Source: Diplosphaera chodatii (lineage: Eukaryota; Chlorophyta; Trebouxiophyceae; Prasiolales; Stichococcaceae). Taken from it: a stretch of DNA of 64,000 nucleotides. Made by a program: the position numbers and the translations under genes. Below the pieces are notes generated by a model, which saw only the letters and a list, made by a program, of their open reading frames with translations, was not told the DNA's origin and did no database searches. How positions within the stretch are numbered: the first letter of the stretch is position 1; every line of letters starts with the position of its first letter. Shown here in pieces: positions 23,141 through 40,574 of the stretch. Location of the stretch: the NCBI GenBank assembly GCA_032358165.1, contig JAALGY010000032.1, forward strand, positions 3,906,001-3,970,000. The letters run 5' to 3'.

Positions 23141-23931
23141 GCGGGCACTGCTGCTGCCGCTGCCTGTGGAGGGCGAATCAGCCGCCCGGCCTGCTGCCTT
23201 CTTGAACCGCGACACTGCGGATCATACCACTGCTCATTCTGGACCGCCGAGCTGCTGTGATAGCTGTTGCGGGGTACCCTACACTGACATGACTGAAGAG
23301 ACGTCTGCTGCTGTTGGGTTGCGCTTCCATCTGCCTTCCATTTGATGAGCATGACTTTGTCATAGGAACTGGGGTAAAGCTGAACTCATGTAAGGCACTG
23401 CTGCATCACAACCAACCAGGAGTAGGTCCGGAAACCTCCAATCGCATCATTCCCAATTGGACAGCGGGCAGACCATTGTGGGTCCTTCGTATGTTCAGAG
23501 TCCCACTGCTCATTGCGCTGCAGGGTGCCAAATCGGCCAGCCAGGTCAGCATGCTCCGACATGCTCAATGCACTTTCGCACACCGCGCAAGTTTAAGCGC
23601 CGCGCAGGTAGTATCGCTACGTGCTAGCGTTATATTGCATTCATACAGGCTGTGACAGTGTGTCCGTCACTGCAAAGTGCCTAAAGTTCATCTCGGAGTG
23701 CACCCATCACAGCTCGGGAAACACATCAGCGATGGCGGTTTCAATGGCATGCGCAGCCAGCAAGGGCTCTGCTGTGCTGCATAGGCCTGCAGGTGCATCG
23801 AGACACATGTCAGCTGCCACAATGGCCCCGCATCGGTGCATCTCAGGTCGGGTGTCCGTTCCCTTCGTTGGCTACTGTTCACCCTCACGACACACAGCTG
23901 GCATCCAGTAGGCATGCAAGCGTGTTGAGTC
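23141..23931. other. Intergenic region
   Basis: It holds the methyltransferase 3' untranslated region and the promoter of the USP-like gene. Frames are open for short stretches only and no exon was recognised. Confidence 0.45.
23389..23393 (+). terminator. Possible TGTAA polyadenylation signal of the methyltransferase gene
   Basis: TGTAA lies about 250 bases after the stop at 23140 on the coding strand, the spacing seen for other genes in this window. Confidence 0.4.
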
Positions 23932-25415
23932 ATGGGCGTGAAACGCATCGACATGCGTAGCTTGTTGAGACTGCTTGCCAGTGAACGCCGTGTCACATGC
24001 GCCTGGGCAGGTAGCATGGAGCGGAGACGGCTGCTGCTTCGGTGTCGTGCAGAAGGCAACAACAGCGAGGTGAGAACCACGCAAATCGGTACTGCACCCT
24101 GCGATCAGTGGGTCCTCTATAGACGGGCATGCTGCATGTGCGGGTGTGTGTGTAGTCCCGGATGCAACAAGACTTGACGCTTGTCAACAGGCTGGCTCCA
24201 GCAAGGCAGGCATTCGGTGGCAGCACGTCATGCTGGCGCTCGTGGACAACAATCCCTTCCTGTCCGACAGCAGCAAGCAGGTATGCCAGCAGCGACACAC
24301 TGGTGTGCCTCCGAGCCGGCCAGCTACCATGCACCAGCTCAAAGTGCTCCAGTAGCCTGTCCTTGGAGTCATCCACTGGAGGGCAATCCGAGCTGAGGCG
24401 TGTCGACGCACCACGCACAGCTGGCATCAGAGTTCCTGCTTCACGCCCTCGCTGCTTGCAGGCCACCCAGGTGGCGGCGCAGCTGGCATCAGAGTTCTTG
24501 CTTTACACCCTCGCTGCTCACAGGCCACCCAGGTGGCCGCGCAGCTGGCGTCGGCGGGCCGCATGACGGTGCTGCTGGTGGACCAGGAGCAGCGCGACGA
24601 GCACGGCGCCCTCATGCGCATGAACGTGCTGACAGAGTACGTGTTTGCTTTGCGTGTTTGCTCCGCACCTAGCCGGACGATGAGCATGCAGCATGGTCTT
24701 GTTTACGTGTGCGCTGGGATGGGATGATGATGGTGGTGATGATGATGATCACGTTGCACCACTTCAACGGCAGCTGCGTTGCCATTGTCACACTCTGCGC
24801 TGCGGCCTTCACTTCTGCCCCACAGCTTTCCTGCCTGTGCCGACAGGCAGCTGCGTGGCAATGGCTGCAACAACTTCGAGGTCGTCGACTCAGTCGCGCC
24901 GCCAAATGCCAGCGCCACATGTGGAGAGGTCCGACTCGACTTTGTCACGGACATGCTCCGTGCACATCTTGAACTTGCCCCGGTCTATGTACATGCAGAC
25001 TCTGCACAGGCTCACACTCGGACACATTTGAGGTCATGAGACTGTGCATATGTCCTGACAATCATCGTACAGTCATGGTCATATGCAGCGTATAAGCAGC
25101 AAGGTGGTTGCTGCGCCAGGTGGCAGACCAGAGGGGGGCGGATCTGCTCGTCCTTTCAGCCGATGCGGTGCATGACAAGTCGGTTGATGCAAATCTCCTG
25201 GCGGTAAGTCCATCTGCAGTGCAGTCACATTGGGTTGTGTGCTTAGGGCATTGACGAGGATTATGCGCCTCTGAGCCAATCGCAGTGTGCAGTGTGTACT
25301 GGCATGGGCACTGACATAGCAAGGACTGGTGTTATGTCGGCGTGAGCTGCTGAGTGCGCTGTCGTGGCTGGCACCGCAGGAGTTTGTGCCATGTCCAATG
25401 CTCGTGCTGCCATGA
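23932..25415 (+). CDS. Universal stress protein-like (adenine nucleotide alpha-hydrolase fold) protein, probably plastid
   Basis: Six exons, 23932-24069, 24191-24280, 24524-24636, 24847-24928, 25120-25203 and 25380-25415, encode 180 residues. The first about 45 residues are rich in Arg, Leu and Ser with few acids, fitting a transit peptide. The rest follows a plant USP-like pattern: a first strand WQHVMLALVDNNPFLSDSSKQ, a second strand MTVLLVDQEQRDEHGALM, then GEVADQRGADLLVLSADAVHDKSVDANLLA and the closing strand EFVPCPMLVLP. The order of alternating strands and helices is that of the Rossmann-like USP fold; the last exon codes for only eleven residues. Ligand and role are unknown. An upstream duplicate of the exon 3 acceptor exists (see the repeat). 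Assignment rests on motif memory. Confidence 0.75.
24419..24550 (+). repeat. 62-base tandem duplication spanning a splice acceptor
   Basis: The unit starting agctggcatcagagtt at 24419 recurs at 24481, and its first part again at 24543 in diverged form. Each full unit contains a cag acceptor and the first codons of exon 3 (gccacccaggtgg). Acceptors at 24461 and 24523 are therefore near-identical. Only the second keeps the reading frame, since 62 is not a multiple of three. Confidence 0.85.
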
Positions 25416-26288
25416 CCAGACGAGGTCGGCGGAGTATTGTGCACGAAAAGCACACCATCAACCCCGCAGTTAGCGCCCCACAGCAGACAGCAGTCAGTAC
25501 AACATGTGCGCTGATTGCGTGTGAGCCGACCTGGACTTGGACACCAGATAGCAGCAAGCGTAGGTGTATGAACAGGTGGCAGCTCAGTTTCAGGCGGATG
25601 TTATGACTGACTCATTTGTTATTCTGTACCTAGCTTTTACACCCACGCTTTGACGGTTGTCAAACCAGTGACTTACCAGGAGACCAAGATTGGAAGCCAC
25701 AACTCCTCAACCACACAACCATCAACAGCTCGCGACCAAACACGACCAACAATGTCAACGCTTCTGGGCAGGACGTCTCTCGCCCGATCAAGTTCTGTAG
25801 GCTGAAACGGTCTGTCTGAAGCAAGAATGTGATGTGCGCCAGTGCATACTGCACATTGCTCGTCAGCCACGTATGCAAGCACGCCCATAACAACTGCCCA
25901 TCCTATATAGATACTCCCGAGGCCTCAAGTTGCGCAAGCCGTAGCATCAACCAGTGCTCAGTACGCTGTCGAGTTCGTGGGACACCCCTGTGTAACCAAC
26001 CTTGTGGCAGCCGCACCCATCCCCAGCGGCACCGCACTCTGAGATGCACGAAACACGCTGCGCTGGCCTCGACAGCACGCGGCTGGCCCAGCCGCTGTGG
26101 CTGCCATAGGGTCTGCTTGCCACCGGCAGCAAGGTCTGAGCAACAAGACTGCTGCCTGCTGAGCCGCCGCTCTCGCCGCTCGTGCACATCTGCAGCTTTT
26201 CAGACCCACTGCTGACATGAGGTGCCCGCTGCGCAGCTCGACGCTGGCCAGCACACCGGCGGCTGGCTTCACCAGGCCGGCTCGCTGC
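25416..26288. other. Intergenic region between convergent genes
   Basis: This lies between the USP-like stop (+) and the photodecarboxylase stop (-). An open frame continues on - below 26289 in a different frame, but the photodecarboxylase ends at 26289 by homology. No other gene was recognised. Confidence 0.45.
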
Positions 26289-31723
<5,435 letters not shown>

Positions 31724-32355
31724 GCCTGCCTGCTGGGATGGGCCTGCCCACCAATATATGTGCACTAGCACGCCGGCTGCCGCACTGCCCACCGCTTACG
31801 CTGTAGCAGCTCAATGCTTGCCTTATGCAGCGGCTGAGGCGGCAGCGCACAACGGCTCGGCTCGATCGAGCCTGCGAGCCTGCCTCAGATAAGATCGCTT
31901 CGGTTCTGGCGTTATGCCCCTGGGACCCGCTTCTGTGAGCCGGCGGGGATCCTATCGCTTCCGAGACATCAAATATATTCACAATATCTACCTTTTCACA
32001 GCATGCCCCCTGGGCCGCTGTCAGGTCGGCGCAGAAGCGCAGCCTTTCGCCGCTGTGGCCGCAGCCGGGCGCAGCCTGTTGTGGCCCAGCGTCCAAGGTG
32101 CACTTGTCCCAGGAACTGTGCCATGCATCAGATAACTGCTGCAGGCACCCTGCGCTCGTCAGTGCCTGCAGCTGAAAGCGCTTTGGGTGTTGGCATGCCA
32201 ACACTTGAGCCATGTCGGAATGTGGTATGACATGGAGCGGCATCTGTGCAGGTGAGCGCGCCCTCCCGGGGTGCGCCGGCAGCATCTGTATTGGCTGCTA
32301 TTGGCTGTCATCCGATCAGGCCGCGAGCTGCCCAGGCGGCTGCGTCTGGCGCGGC
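31724..32355. promoter_or_regulatory. Divergent upstream region of FAP and a small orphan gene
   Basis: The 632 bases between two starts facing away from each other must contain both promoters. A local A/T-rich patch (aaatatattcacaatatctac, cut here to its core around 31970-31990) could hold a core promoter element. In-frame ATGs upstream at 32212 could move the right-hand start. Confidence 0.4.
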
Positions 32356-33473
32356 ATGCGCGCTCTCGGGAAGCTGGAATGGCAAATACCAGAAGAAGGG
32401 CAACAGGAGCTCATGGAGGCCGAGGTCCACTCTCCTGCCGGCCGCGATGCTGCAGCAGTGCTCCAGGTGCGTTGTACTGACAACCCCGACTTTGACGCAT
32501 CCACTGAATTTATCACTCTGAGTCTCCTGTCAGCATTTGCAGACCTCCAGCCGTGTGTGCCACATGCTGTCGCCGCAGCCCCTGCATGCTTGTGAGCACG
32601 CGCTTTGGGTCTCACGCTCTGTGTCTCGTACCACAGGCGTTGACCCCGACCGATGTGGAGCAGGAGATTTTGGACGAATGTGCAGAGGGGCGCAGGCAGC
32701 TGACAGCCCTGTGCCAGGAGTCGTGGCAGCTGGACAACCCTGACAAACCCCTGTCTGAGGTGGGGCTACGTACAGCATAACTGCGCATGGCTACAGCAAT
32801 GTGTGAACACGTGCTGCATTGGCTGTGCTACATAGCTGGTGCGGTGGCGCTGTGACCACGCCACATATTTGTGTGTGCAGATGCCGGCGGATGCAATGCC
32901 CAGCGCGGTAGTCTACTCGTATGAGGTGCGACCGCTGCCCTATGAGGCCAGCGCCCACTGCCGACTCATATGGCCTGTGCTGCTGAAGCGCCCAGTGTCG
33001 CTGCCGTGTTGTAACATGCATGCCGCACTCTGGGTGTAGGGACCCCAGGATGATGCTGCCTGCGGGATCGATGGACCCGATGCGCACCTGATGCGTGGTG
33101 GCGCCTCACTCGCAGCCGGGATCGGGGGTCTGTTGCAGATCCAGGCGCTCGCGGAGATTCTCTGCCCGCCGCCGCGGCTGGACGCGCCAGCGCTGGTGAC
33201 CATTCCTCCTGCATGCTTCGCGCCTCAGTTTCTGCTGCTCCGTCCTCCTATATTCCGTGTTGTCGGTGTGTGCTTCGCATTGTGGACCCGTCTGCAAGCT
33301 TTGCGTCTGCATCCCAGTGCAGCGTCACCTGCTCGACGGTACTGTCATTGCTGCAGCCGCCTCCGGACGTCGACGACCCGGACTGGCTGCAGCAAGACCC
33401 ATGGTCACCAGGCGCCAATCTCAAGGTACAGGAGTGGCAGGAACAGCTTGCGAAGCGGGCGCGCATGGCCTGA
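32356..33473 (+). CDS. Small protein of unknown function (150 aa)
   Basis: Five exons, 32356-32466, 32637-32759, 32881-32925, 33139-33195 and 33357-33473, join with every intron in phase 0. The protein starts MRALGKLEWQIPEEGQQELM. It has an acidic helical centre (DVEQEILDECAEGRRQL, ALCQESWQLDNPDKPLSE), a Pro-rich bridge and a C-terminal segment with DDPDWLQQDPW and a basic amphipathic end (VQEWQEQLAKRARMA). I recognise no family. The reading frame extends upstream to an ATG at 32212, so the N-terminus is uncertain. Its start faces away from FAP across a shared 0.6 kb promoter region. The consistent splice phases argue that it is real. Confidence 0.6.
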
Positions 33474-34166
33474 AGACCGGTGTTTAGGATGAATGCTGAC
33501 AGCCGCTGCATCTGGGCAGCATTGGTCCCCTGGGAGTAGCATAATGCGACCCGAGGGTGTGCGATTGTACACTACTATGCTCGCTGTGCGTTCTCATATG
33601 TGTCGCAGCAGTCCTCGCACACAGCTGAAATGCTGTGCAGCTCCTCAGAATGTTAGGAACGAAGTGTATACGGTACAGTAGCCCATGTTTCTTTCTGAAC
33701 CTGATCTGCGCATGTAGTCCATTGGCTTGGCAAAATCATCTTGGCCTTCTAGTCGTGTAGATGTGTGCATCACCGTAATGAATATCTGGACATACCGTCT
33801 CAGTAGATGAGGTGACACCCGTTACCAATTAACGGATTGGGTAGCTTAGCTAGCTGCGGCCCAGCTGCTCGCACTGGCTCCGGTTCTGCCCCCGGGACCA
33901 GATTCTGTTCGGCCGCAGGACTCTATCGCTTCGTCACCACGATCTGCAATGGACGTACTGTGTAGCATGAAAGCCCGTCTTGTATCGGGTGGCAATGTGC
34001 ATTGACGCCTGTGCTGCCCGACTTGTCGCTGCGCTCTGCACACGGCCGATGCCATGCACTGAGGCAGTCGACCAGCGGCACATGGTCGGACTCAGCAAAG
34101 GCGGACCTCTGATCACAGCGAAGTGACTGACAGGGCTAGCACACACATTTTTAGACCGCTATCATC
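33474..34166. other. Intergenic region, nothing recognised
   Basis: Between two + genes. Short open frames only, without flanking splice signals that join; it should hold the 3' end of one gene and the promoter of the next. Confidence 0.45.
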
Positions 34167-37140
34167 ATGCACGCACTGGACATTCACATGAAGGGCGATG
34201 GATTAGCGACTGTGGCGCGCCACAGTGCAGCATGCAATGCTAGCGTGCGGACACCGCTGGTGCGAAAAGGTTGTGCAACAAGTGCAAACTCGCTTCGGGG
34301 CTGCAGGTCAGCCCGCAGATCGCGATCTAACACGGTATGTCTGAAAGTGCATGACCCAAACCCTGCGGCGTGCACCTGATCCTTCACTCCGCCAGCTACT
34401 GATTGCATGGAGCTTGCAAACAGACATCACAGCGTCCAGGTCCGAGCCGAGCGGCAGGCCGACAGTGGGTCCACCCTGTCGATGTCCGAGGACGAGATCG
34501 CCGCCGCCGCCATACCGACGCCACCACAGCCTGATCGCAGGTACCCTAGCAAGGATCTCGACGCTCACCCTTGAACCTCAAGTGTACACGGCAGGACATA
34601 CGCAGAAAACGGACTGACACGGATTGCTGCTCCGCATGAGTGCTCCGCATTGATGGAGTTGTTTGCCTGTTTGCAGCCAGCAGCCGGGCCTGGTATTTCC
34701 GCTTGGGTCCTCGGGCGCTTGGGATGCTGCATCACTTGGCAGGCCTGTGGTGAGCGTGCTGTGCTAGCTCGCCACCTCCTCCGACCTGCGGTTGCACGCA
34801 GCTGTCCCAGCAGTGCCGAGTGGTGTGAGCTGGCCATCGACCCCGGATCTGCCTGGATCAGCCCAAGACAACGCATCCGTGTGAGCGCAGGTTCGGTGCT
34901 TTCTGCGGGACGACGAGCAGCGGTGGTGCATGTGGTACAGCGCTCGCAGCGAGACCGACACAGACAGGGATGCCATCTCTGCGGGCGCCGGCAGCATAGG
35001 TACAGTCACATTCCTATCGTATGCTTCATGGAAAGACAGCACCTGATGCATATCTCCCAGCCAAATCTTGGTCGTCATGAGGGCTGCCAATGGTAGGCGG
35101 CGCTGCTGCTACATGTGCTGCCGCCGCCACTGCTTCGAATGCTGTTCCCGGCCACACACCCTAGTCAGGGCCGTCTTGCTGGACGTGTTTCCGGCTCTGC
35201 AGGCCTGGCCACGTCTCAGGACGGTGTCACATGGCGGCGCGGCGGCGGCGCGGTTGCTGGCCGGGCCGGCGCCGACGAGGTCGGCCGAGTCATGGGTCCC
35301 AACACCGAGGACTGGTGGACGCTCGACACCGCGCACCTCGCCGTCTCCGATGTGCAGGTGCTCCATGTGATACAGCTGGCAAATTGGTGCCGGACATATC
35401 CGGTTCCCTCTTGCCAACCGGCACATATCATCTGCCAGACGGATGTGAACAACGAACCTTGATGGAAGCCTTGCTGACATGCAGAACGAGACGTATTCTT
35501 CTTGCAGATGCTGGCCAGCTCAGTGGTGGACAATGGTACGGGGGTGTACTGGCTGTTCTACGCCGGCGGCGACTTTGCAGAGGCGGCCGCGCCCGCAGGG
35601 CTGCCGGGCTTTGCACAGGGCGCAGCAGTGGAGGGCCTCAGGTGTGCAGCTGTCCACCCAGTGGGCTGTGCAGCGGCTCATGGCGCGCCTCGTTGTAGAT
35701 GCGGACAGGTGCAGCAGTTGAGAGTCAGAGCATGCCTGCAGATGCGCCAGGTGCTTTCGACTCTTTCCACATAAGGCAACAGATGACAAACCATGTCAAC
35801 TTACGCACAGGACGCGCCCGGGGCTGGCGATGAGCCAGGACGGCCGCAACTGGGCGCGAATCGAGGGGGAGCACCACTCGGGGGCGCTGTTCGACGCGGG
35901 GGAGGACGCCGAGTGGGACGCCGCCTTTGTGGCGGCACCCATGGTGCGGAGGGTTTGAGGAAGGACAACGTTCGTTTATGCACCATTGGCATCATGTCGG
36001 CACACCTGATTTGGAGGCTATGTTGGGGCATGCTGCCGCCCATCGGCGCCGAAGGTTGTGGGCAGTAATAACAACATGGGCGACAGCGCCGTTATCCGCA
36101 GGCCTGCTGGGATGCGCATGGGCACCACCCTGCCACCTGCACCAGCAAGCAGCTGTACGATTGTGGTGTGCTCAATACCACACTGCTGCTGCAGGTGGTC
36201 ATGGCATCACCAACCGACTTCAGGATGTACTACCACAGCTGGGACGCCTCGAGGCAGCGCTACGTGGTCGGGTTTGCCACCAGCTCAGATGCGCTGCGGT
36301 GGCGGAAGCAGGGACCCATCTTTGAGGGCGGCCAGTCCCAAGGCGACCATGACGCAAAGGTCAGTGCTTAGAAATTTGGTGGTATGGTATCGCCATTTGC
36401 TGACATGTAATGCGATGGCGGACAGGCGGCGAATTGAAGCGCCCTGATTCTGATGCCAGGTTGGCAGGGCCGACGCATCGCAACAGCCTGCTGTGGATTG
36501 CACTGAGATGGTGGTCGTCCGGCTGCAGGGTGCAATGAACGTGCATGTCATCAAAGATGGCGCACTGCAGCGGTACTTGATGTTCTACGAGTCAGTGGCT
36601 GGAGACGGCGCCCGCTCAATTGGGCTGGCAGCCTCCAAAGACGGCATCCGCGGCTGGAAGCGTCTTGACAGGTACATGCACCCACTCATCACACATGCTT
36701 CCAGCACGACCATGAGCATGCGGATGTGCTGATGGTTGCAACCGAGATGCAGATGCTGTCCCCCCTGACACCTGACCAATTGCACTACATACGAGGAGGT
36801 CCGAGCTAGCTTCCGTTGGAAAGCGCTCCGACGTTGTGGTGCATATCCATGCAGACCACTCATCGAGGGGTCAGAGGAGCAGGGGGCATGGGACAGCGAG
36901 GTCGGCGGGCCATGCGCAGTGCCAATGGCCGGCGATCGGTACAGGGTGTACTACAGCGGCAGGGGGCGACCAGCAGCGGCAGATGACACCGGCAGCGCTG
37001 GCAGCAAAGGTGATGGCAGGCCATGGGAGGGCTTTGGGCTGGCGCTGAACCCTGTAGAGGCCACGGGAGCAGGGGAGCTTTTTGAGGGCATGCGGACTGA
37101 CTTCCAGCGGCTGGTGCCCAAGCAGACGAGCGATCAGTGA
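34167..37140 (+). CDS. Five-bladed beta-propeller protein of the arabinanase/levansucrase/invertase superfamily, probably plastid
   Basis: Ten exons give 488 residues: 34167-34334, 34440-34540, 34677-34749, 34891-34999, 35203-35357, 35508-35641, 35811-35943, 36195-36359, 36529-36671, 36855-37140. The first exon encodes a basic, Ser/Ala-rich leader of transit-peptide type (56 residues). The body repeats a blade pattern of GH32/GH43-like propellers: WCMWYSARS, IGLATSQDGVTW, VYWLFYAGGD, GLAMSQDGRNW, FRMYYHSWD, VGFATSSDALRWRK, YLMFYES, IGLAASKDGIRGWKR and YRVYYSGRG. Aspartates at blade starts (for example in GAWDAASLG, EWDAAFVAAP and GAWDSEVGGP) suit a catalytic funnel, but I cannot say which are catalytic. 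The substrate is unknown. Plants have related uncharacterised chloroplast proteins. The gene runs tail to tail with RPF2, 165 bases away. Confidence 0.8.
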
Positions 37141-37305
37141 TGGTGCATGTGCATCTGGTGTGGCGGAGACCTTCTACGTTCTACGGCAATCTAGCGATTG
37201 TGCAGCCATTCTGCAAGCAGATGTGGAAGGGTGACACTCCACCGCCCAGGTGTCTCGCACATGAACTTCTTCCACGCACAGACTTCCTGACATCTGCAGC
37301 GGGCG

Positions 37306-39780
37306 CTAGTCATCTCCCTCGTCATCGTCGACATCCTCAGCTGATGGCTGTGGTGCCTTGGTCTTCTTGCGTGCCTTGGCCTCGCCAGCGGCCTCCCGCC
37401 GCTCCCGCTTGAGGCCCTGCAGCGTTCGGCAGCAACATCACTGTTAACGTGTTAACAACGAGCGGGGCGGAACCCTCTGCACTATTAGCACAATACACGA
37501 CATGCCCTGTTGCGACCCGGGGCATCAGTGGTCAGACGCATCAACTTGTGCAGCACGCAGCGCACTTGTCCCAAATCATAATCTGACACCGGCAAACGCG
37601 TGAGCAGGATGAACGGTTGTGCACCTTCATTTTGTGCAGCGCCATGGAGCCGACGTCCTGGGACGGCATGTAGATGCGGCCGACCTTGCCGTCCAGCTCG
37701 TCGCTGCCCACGTTCTTCACCTGCAGCAGGGTTCAGCAGCACATGTTGCCGCACTTGAACAGCAAATGCTTGCTAAGTATGGGACCGCCTGCCGGACTGT
37801 CCCGGCCCACCAGTTGAAAGTCACAGCGGCGGCCCGATAGTGCGCCTGACAGCAAGGAAAGCACGGCCAGCAAGGATGCCTGTACCTTCTTGCCGGTGAG
37901 CTTCGGCTGTTTGTGCGCCTCCTTGGCGAGGTCCGGCGGCGCTTCTCTCCGCCGCCGCACTGTCAGATCCAGCCGCGGCCCCATCTCGATCAGCTCCACG
38001 CGCGGCAGCTGCAAGGAGACAACACCCATAGCCGCTCAAGGTAAACGATTCACTGCTGAGGTGGATGGTGACAGTGGACCAGTTGTTGCGTACACGATGT
38101 ACCAAACGTGTTCACACCAGCAATGCATCATCCAAAGCAATACGCCCATAGGCACATGGAAGCTTGCCTTGGTGCCCGTCTTCTTGAGACGGATGCGATA
38201 CTGCCGGAGCAGCAATGTGGACGCATCTGCTGCGTTGACGCACATGACCCTGTCCACACCCTGCAGCAGAAGTGATGATTGTGAAGTGCAGTTCTGCCAT
38301 TCGACACATTGAGGACATGCATAGGTGATGTGTCAGTGTGAATACCAACTAGGGGAGGTCATACCCTAGCCATTGGCAACCGAGCATGTGTATACCTTCA
38401 GTGCAATGTTGGAGACCTGCCGCCCACGGAAGAAGTCTAGTAGGAGGCCCTTTGCATGTGCAAGGGCCTCCTCCTTCTCAAACAGCTCCCCGGCAAAGAT
38501 GATCGCCGGCTGCAGTAGATGAACAAAATTCCAACGTCAACATCTAGGGCATACGGCACTGCAGCTTTCTTCCTGTGGAAGCTTCCTCTGAGCAACTGCC
38601 CATGCATGCCGTGGAAGGCCTGTCGCCATTCATCCTCACTGCAAGGCTCACCTTGTTGCCGACCTGCACCTCGGCTGCCCGCCCAAAGTCCCGGATGCTG
38701 GTGTACTTCTCGACGCCCAGCTCCAGCACATCGTACAGCCGCCCATCAAAGAAGCGCCCTATGCAGAAGGTCCAACCAGTCGGATGCACCTGGTGCTGGC
38801 CATGTCACATAGCAGGTGTGGCTGCAGCCAGGTGGGCATGCTTTAACAGCACATTGACAGGCGCCCTGGCACGACTTCCACTCTGTGCTTTTGAGGTGGG
38901 TCCGCACAGATGTGTTGTCCCAGGTCCACCCACCCAACGTCAGGTTGTGCGGGCGCTTCTTCGTGCTGCTGCCCAGCGCGAACAGCGCTGCGTCTGCTCT
39001 GCGTGCCAGATGCTCCAGCTGGCCGTCGCCGCCCGCCTCGAAGGGCTTCACCTCCGCATTCTTCCGCGTCAGCTTCGCCGCCTCCAGCTGGTGCACCCAT
39101 GAGCATTGCTGTCAGCCACTGGGATGCTCACAGGTCCACTGAGGAGAGAGAGGAGAGAGAGGAGGACTGAGGAGGACTGAGGGACTTTCAGCGCGCTGCA
39201 CACAAGCTGCTCAATACCACATGCGAACCCATGCTGATGATACAAGCTGGCGACCAAGACCTCCCGCTCTCAGGCATATTGCAAGCCATCGTAGACCGTG
39301 GTGCAAGCCATAGCTTAGTTGTGAGGTCGCTGCAGAACATGATACTGCGCACCCCCTTGAGCTTGCCGAAGTCTGACAGCACGTCCTTGACGACCTGGCT
39401 GGTGCGCCCGCCGAAGAGCAGCAGCGCCTTTTTCGGATCCTCCACCTGTGGCCAGGCCACGATGAATGGGACTCGACTTGTCATACCAGGCGCAAATGTC
39501 TGCACATGCATGGGCTGCAGGAGCTGCCTCGTGCACTCTACTTGGACCTAGGTGCCTGTGTGCTGCAGACGCCTTGCGATCTACAAGCTATGATGCACCA
39601 TACATCACGACGACTGCACTCGATGTGAGGCAGCGGACTCACCAACTTGGGCTCACGGGCCTCGACAATTCGGCGGGCACGCCGCGACTTGGGCTTGGGC
39701 TTCACTGCCGGGCCACCCGCCTTGGCGCCGTCCTTTGGTTTGCTCGGCAGGTTGCTTGGGCTGCGACCCTTTTTTGCCAT
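37306..39780 (-). CDS. RPF2: Ribosome production factor 2 (Brix domain, 60S assembly)
   Basis: Nine exons: 39780-39643, 39445-39353, 39087-38934, 38758-38652, 38509-38396, 38260-38168, 38008-37886, 37720-37625, 37416-37306; 342 residues. RPF2 works with RRS1 to bring the 5S RNA-uL5-uL18 particle into pre-60S subunits in the nucleolus. After a basic N-terminus come SRRARRIVEAREPKL, ALLLFGGRTSQVVKDVL, the Brix hallmarks STKKRPHNLTLGRFFDGRLYD, IIFAGELF, LLLDFFRGRQVSNIAL and the conserved LPRVELIEMGPRLDLTVRR. A Lys/Arg-rich and acidic C-terminal tail closes it, as in the human protein, whose order of motifs I compared from memory. The intron after exon 6 starts with GC instead of GT. The start at 39780 fits the family. 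Confidence 0.95.
39139..39181. repeat. GA-rich microsatellite in an RPF2 intron
   Basis: Units of aggagaga and aggactga are repeated in the intron between exons 2 and 3 of RPF2. No coding role is seen. Confidence 0.7.
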
Positions 39781-40574
39781 GCCCGCAGGCTCTGAGGCAG
39801 GCCGGCGGCGACCACCGCCGCTTGCTGAGTGCTGTACCTGCTACAACCGCAACGAGATGCTCCACTGCGGGATGCCGAGGCCAAGGCTCTAATGAGGCCC
39901 TGAAGCCACGACTATGCGGCAGCTTATGCCTCCGTGGGTGCTGCGGCAGGACCCGGCGCAGGCGCCGGCAGAGGCCTCTTCAGCACTGCTGTGGTGTTTC
40001 ACGACGTCAAACTCGAAGTGAGTTCTGTATCTGAGGGAGTACTGAATCAAGTACAGCGCGCTCCTTATCGATTAGCAAGCTGCTGGCAACGACAGCATGT
40101 GCAGTTTGCTCGATGGCTGTTGCCTGCGAGTTGCGGCCCAAGAATCTCACAAGGCACGGGGTGTCGATACAGTGGTGGTGTTGCCTGCTTCGGCAATTTG
40201 TCCGACTCTGCAACAAAGAACAGCAGAATGGGCAAGGCGCAAGGCGGTGCAAGCCGCCTAGTCTTGGGTGATGCAGGGTGGCTTGCAGAACATGAGACTC
40301 CTCGCATTGCTTGCAAAATTTCTGCTGCCTCGCTCGCACATTCTTCGCGACGCAGTGCTCATACAGTCCTTGTATGTGTCTTTGGTTCCAGTCTCACACG
40401 GCAACGTTCTGCATGCAGTCTGATCGTTGCCACTGGTTGACACGTGCGGTGCTGAAGTGCAGTGGTGAGAGTAGTAAACGGCATTGACCGATACTGCAAC
40501 AAATTCAGGTTCCCTGTGTTGAATTTGCTCACCCTGACAGCGCATGCATTCCAGGCACAGCCAGCGCCACTCGC
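39781..40574. promoter_or_regulatory. Divergent upstream region of RPF2 and DBR1
   Basis: About 0.8 kb separates the two start codons, which face away from each other, so promoters and leaders of both genes should lie here. If the DBR1 start is really near its catalytic domain (40878), its leader is longer. Confidence 0.4.

Noticed and set aside
25958..26288. C-terminal extension of FAP along the long minus-strand frame 25958-26542
   Set aside because: In the correct phase, after the acceptor at 26408, the frame stops at 26289; the longer frame is shifted relative to the GQTGAAAVMVAER end of the protein.
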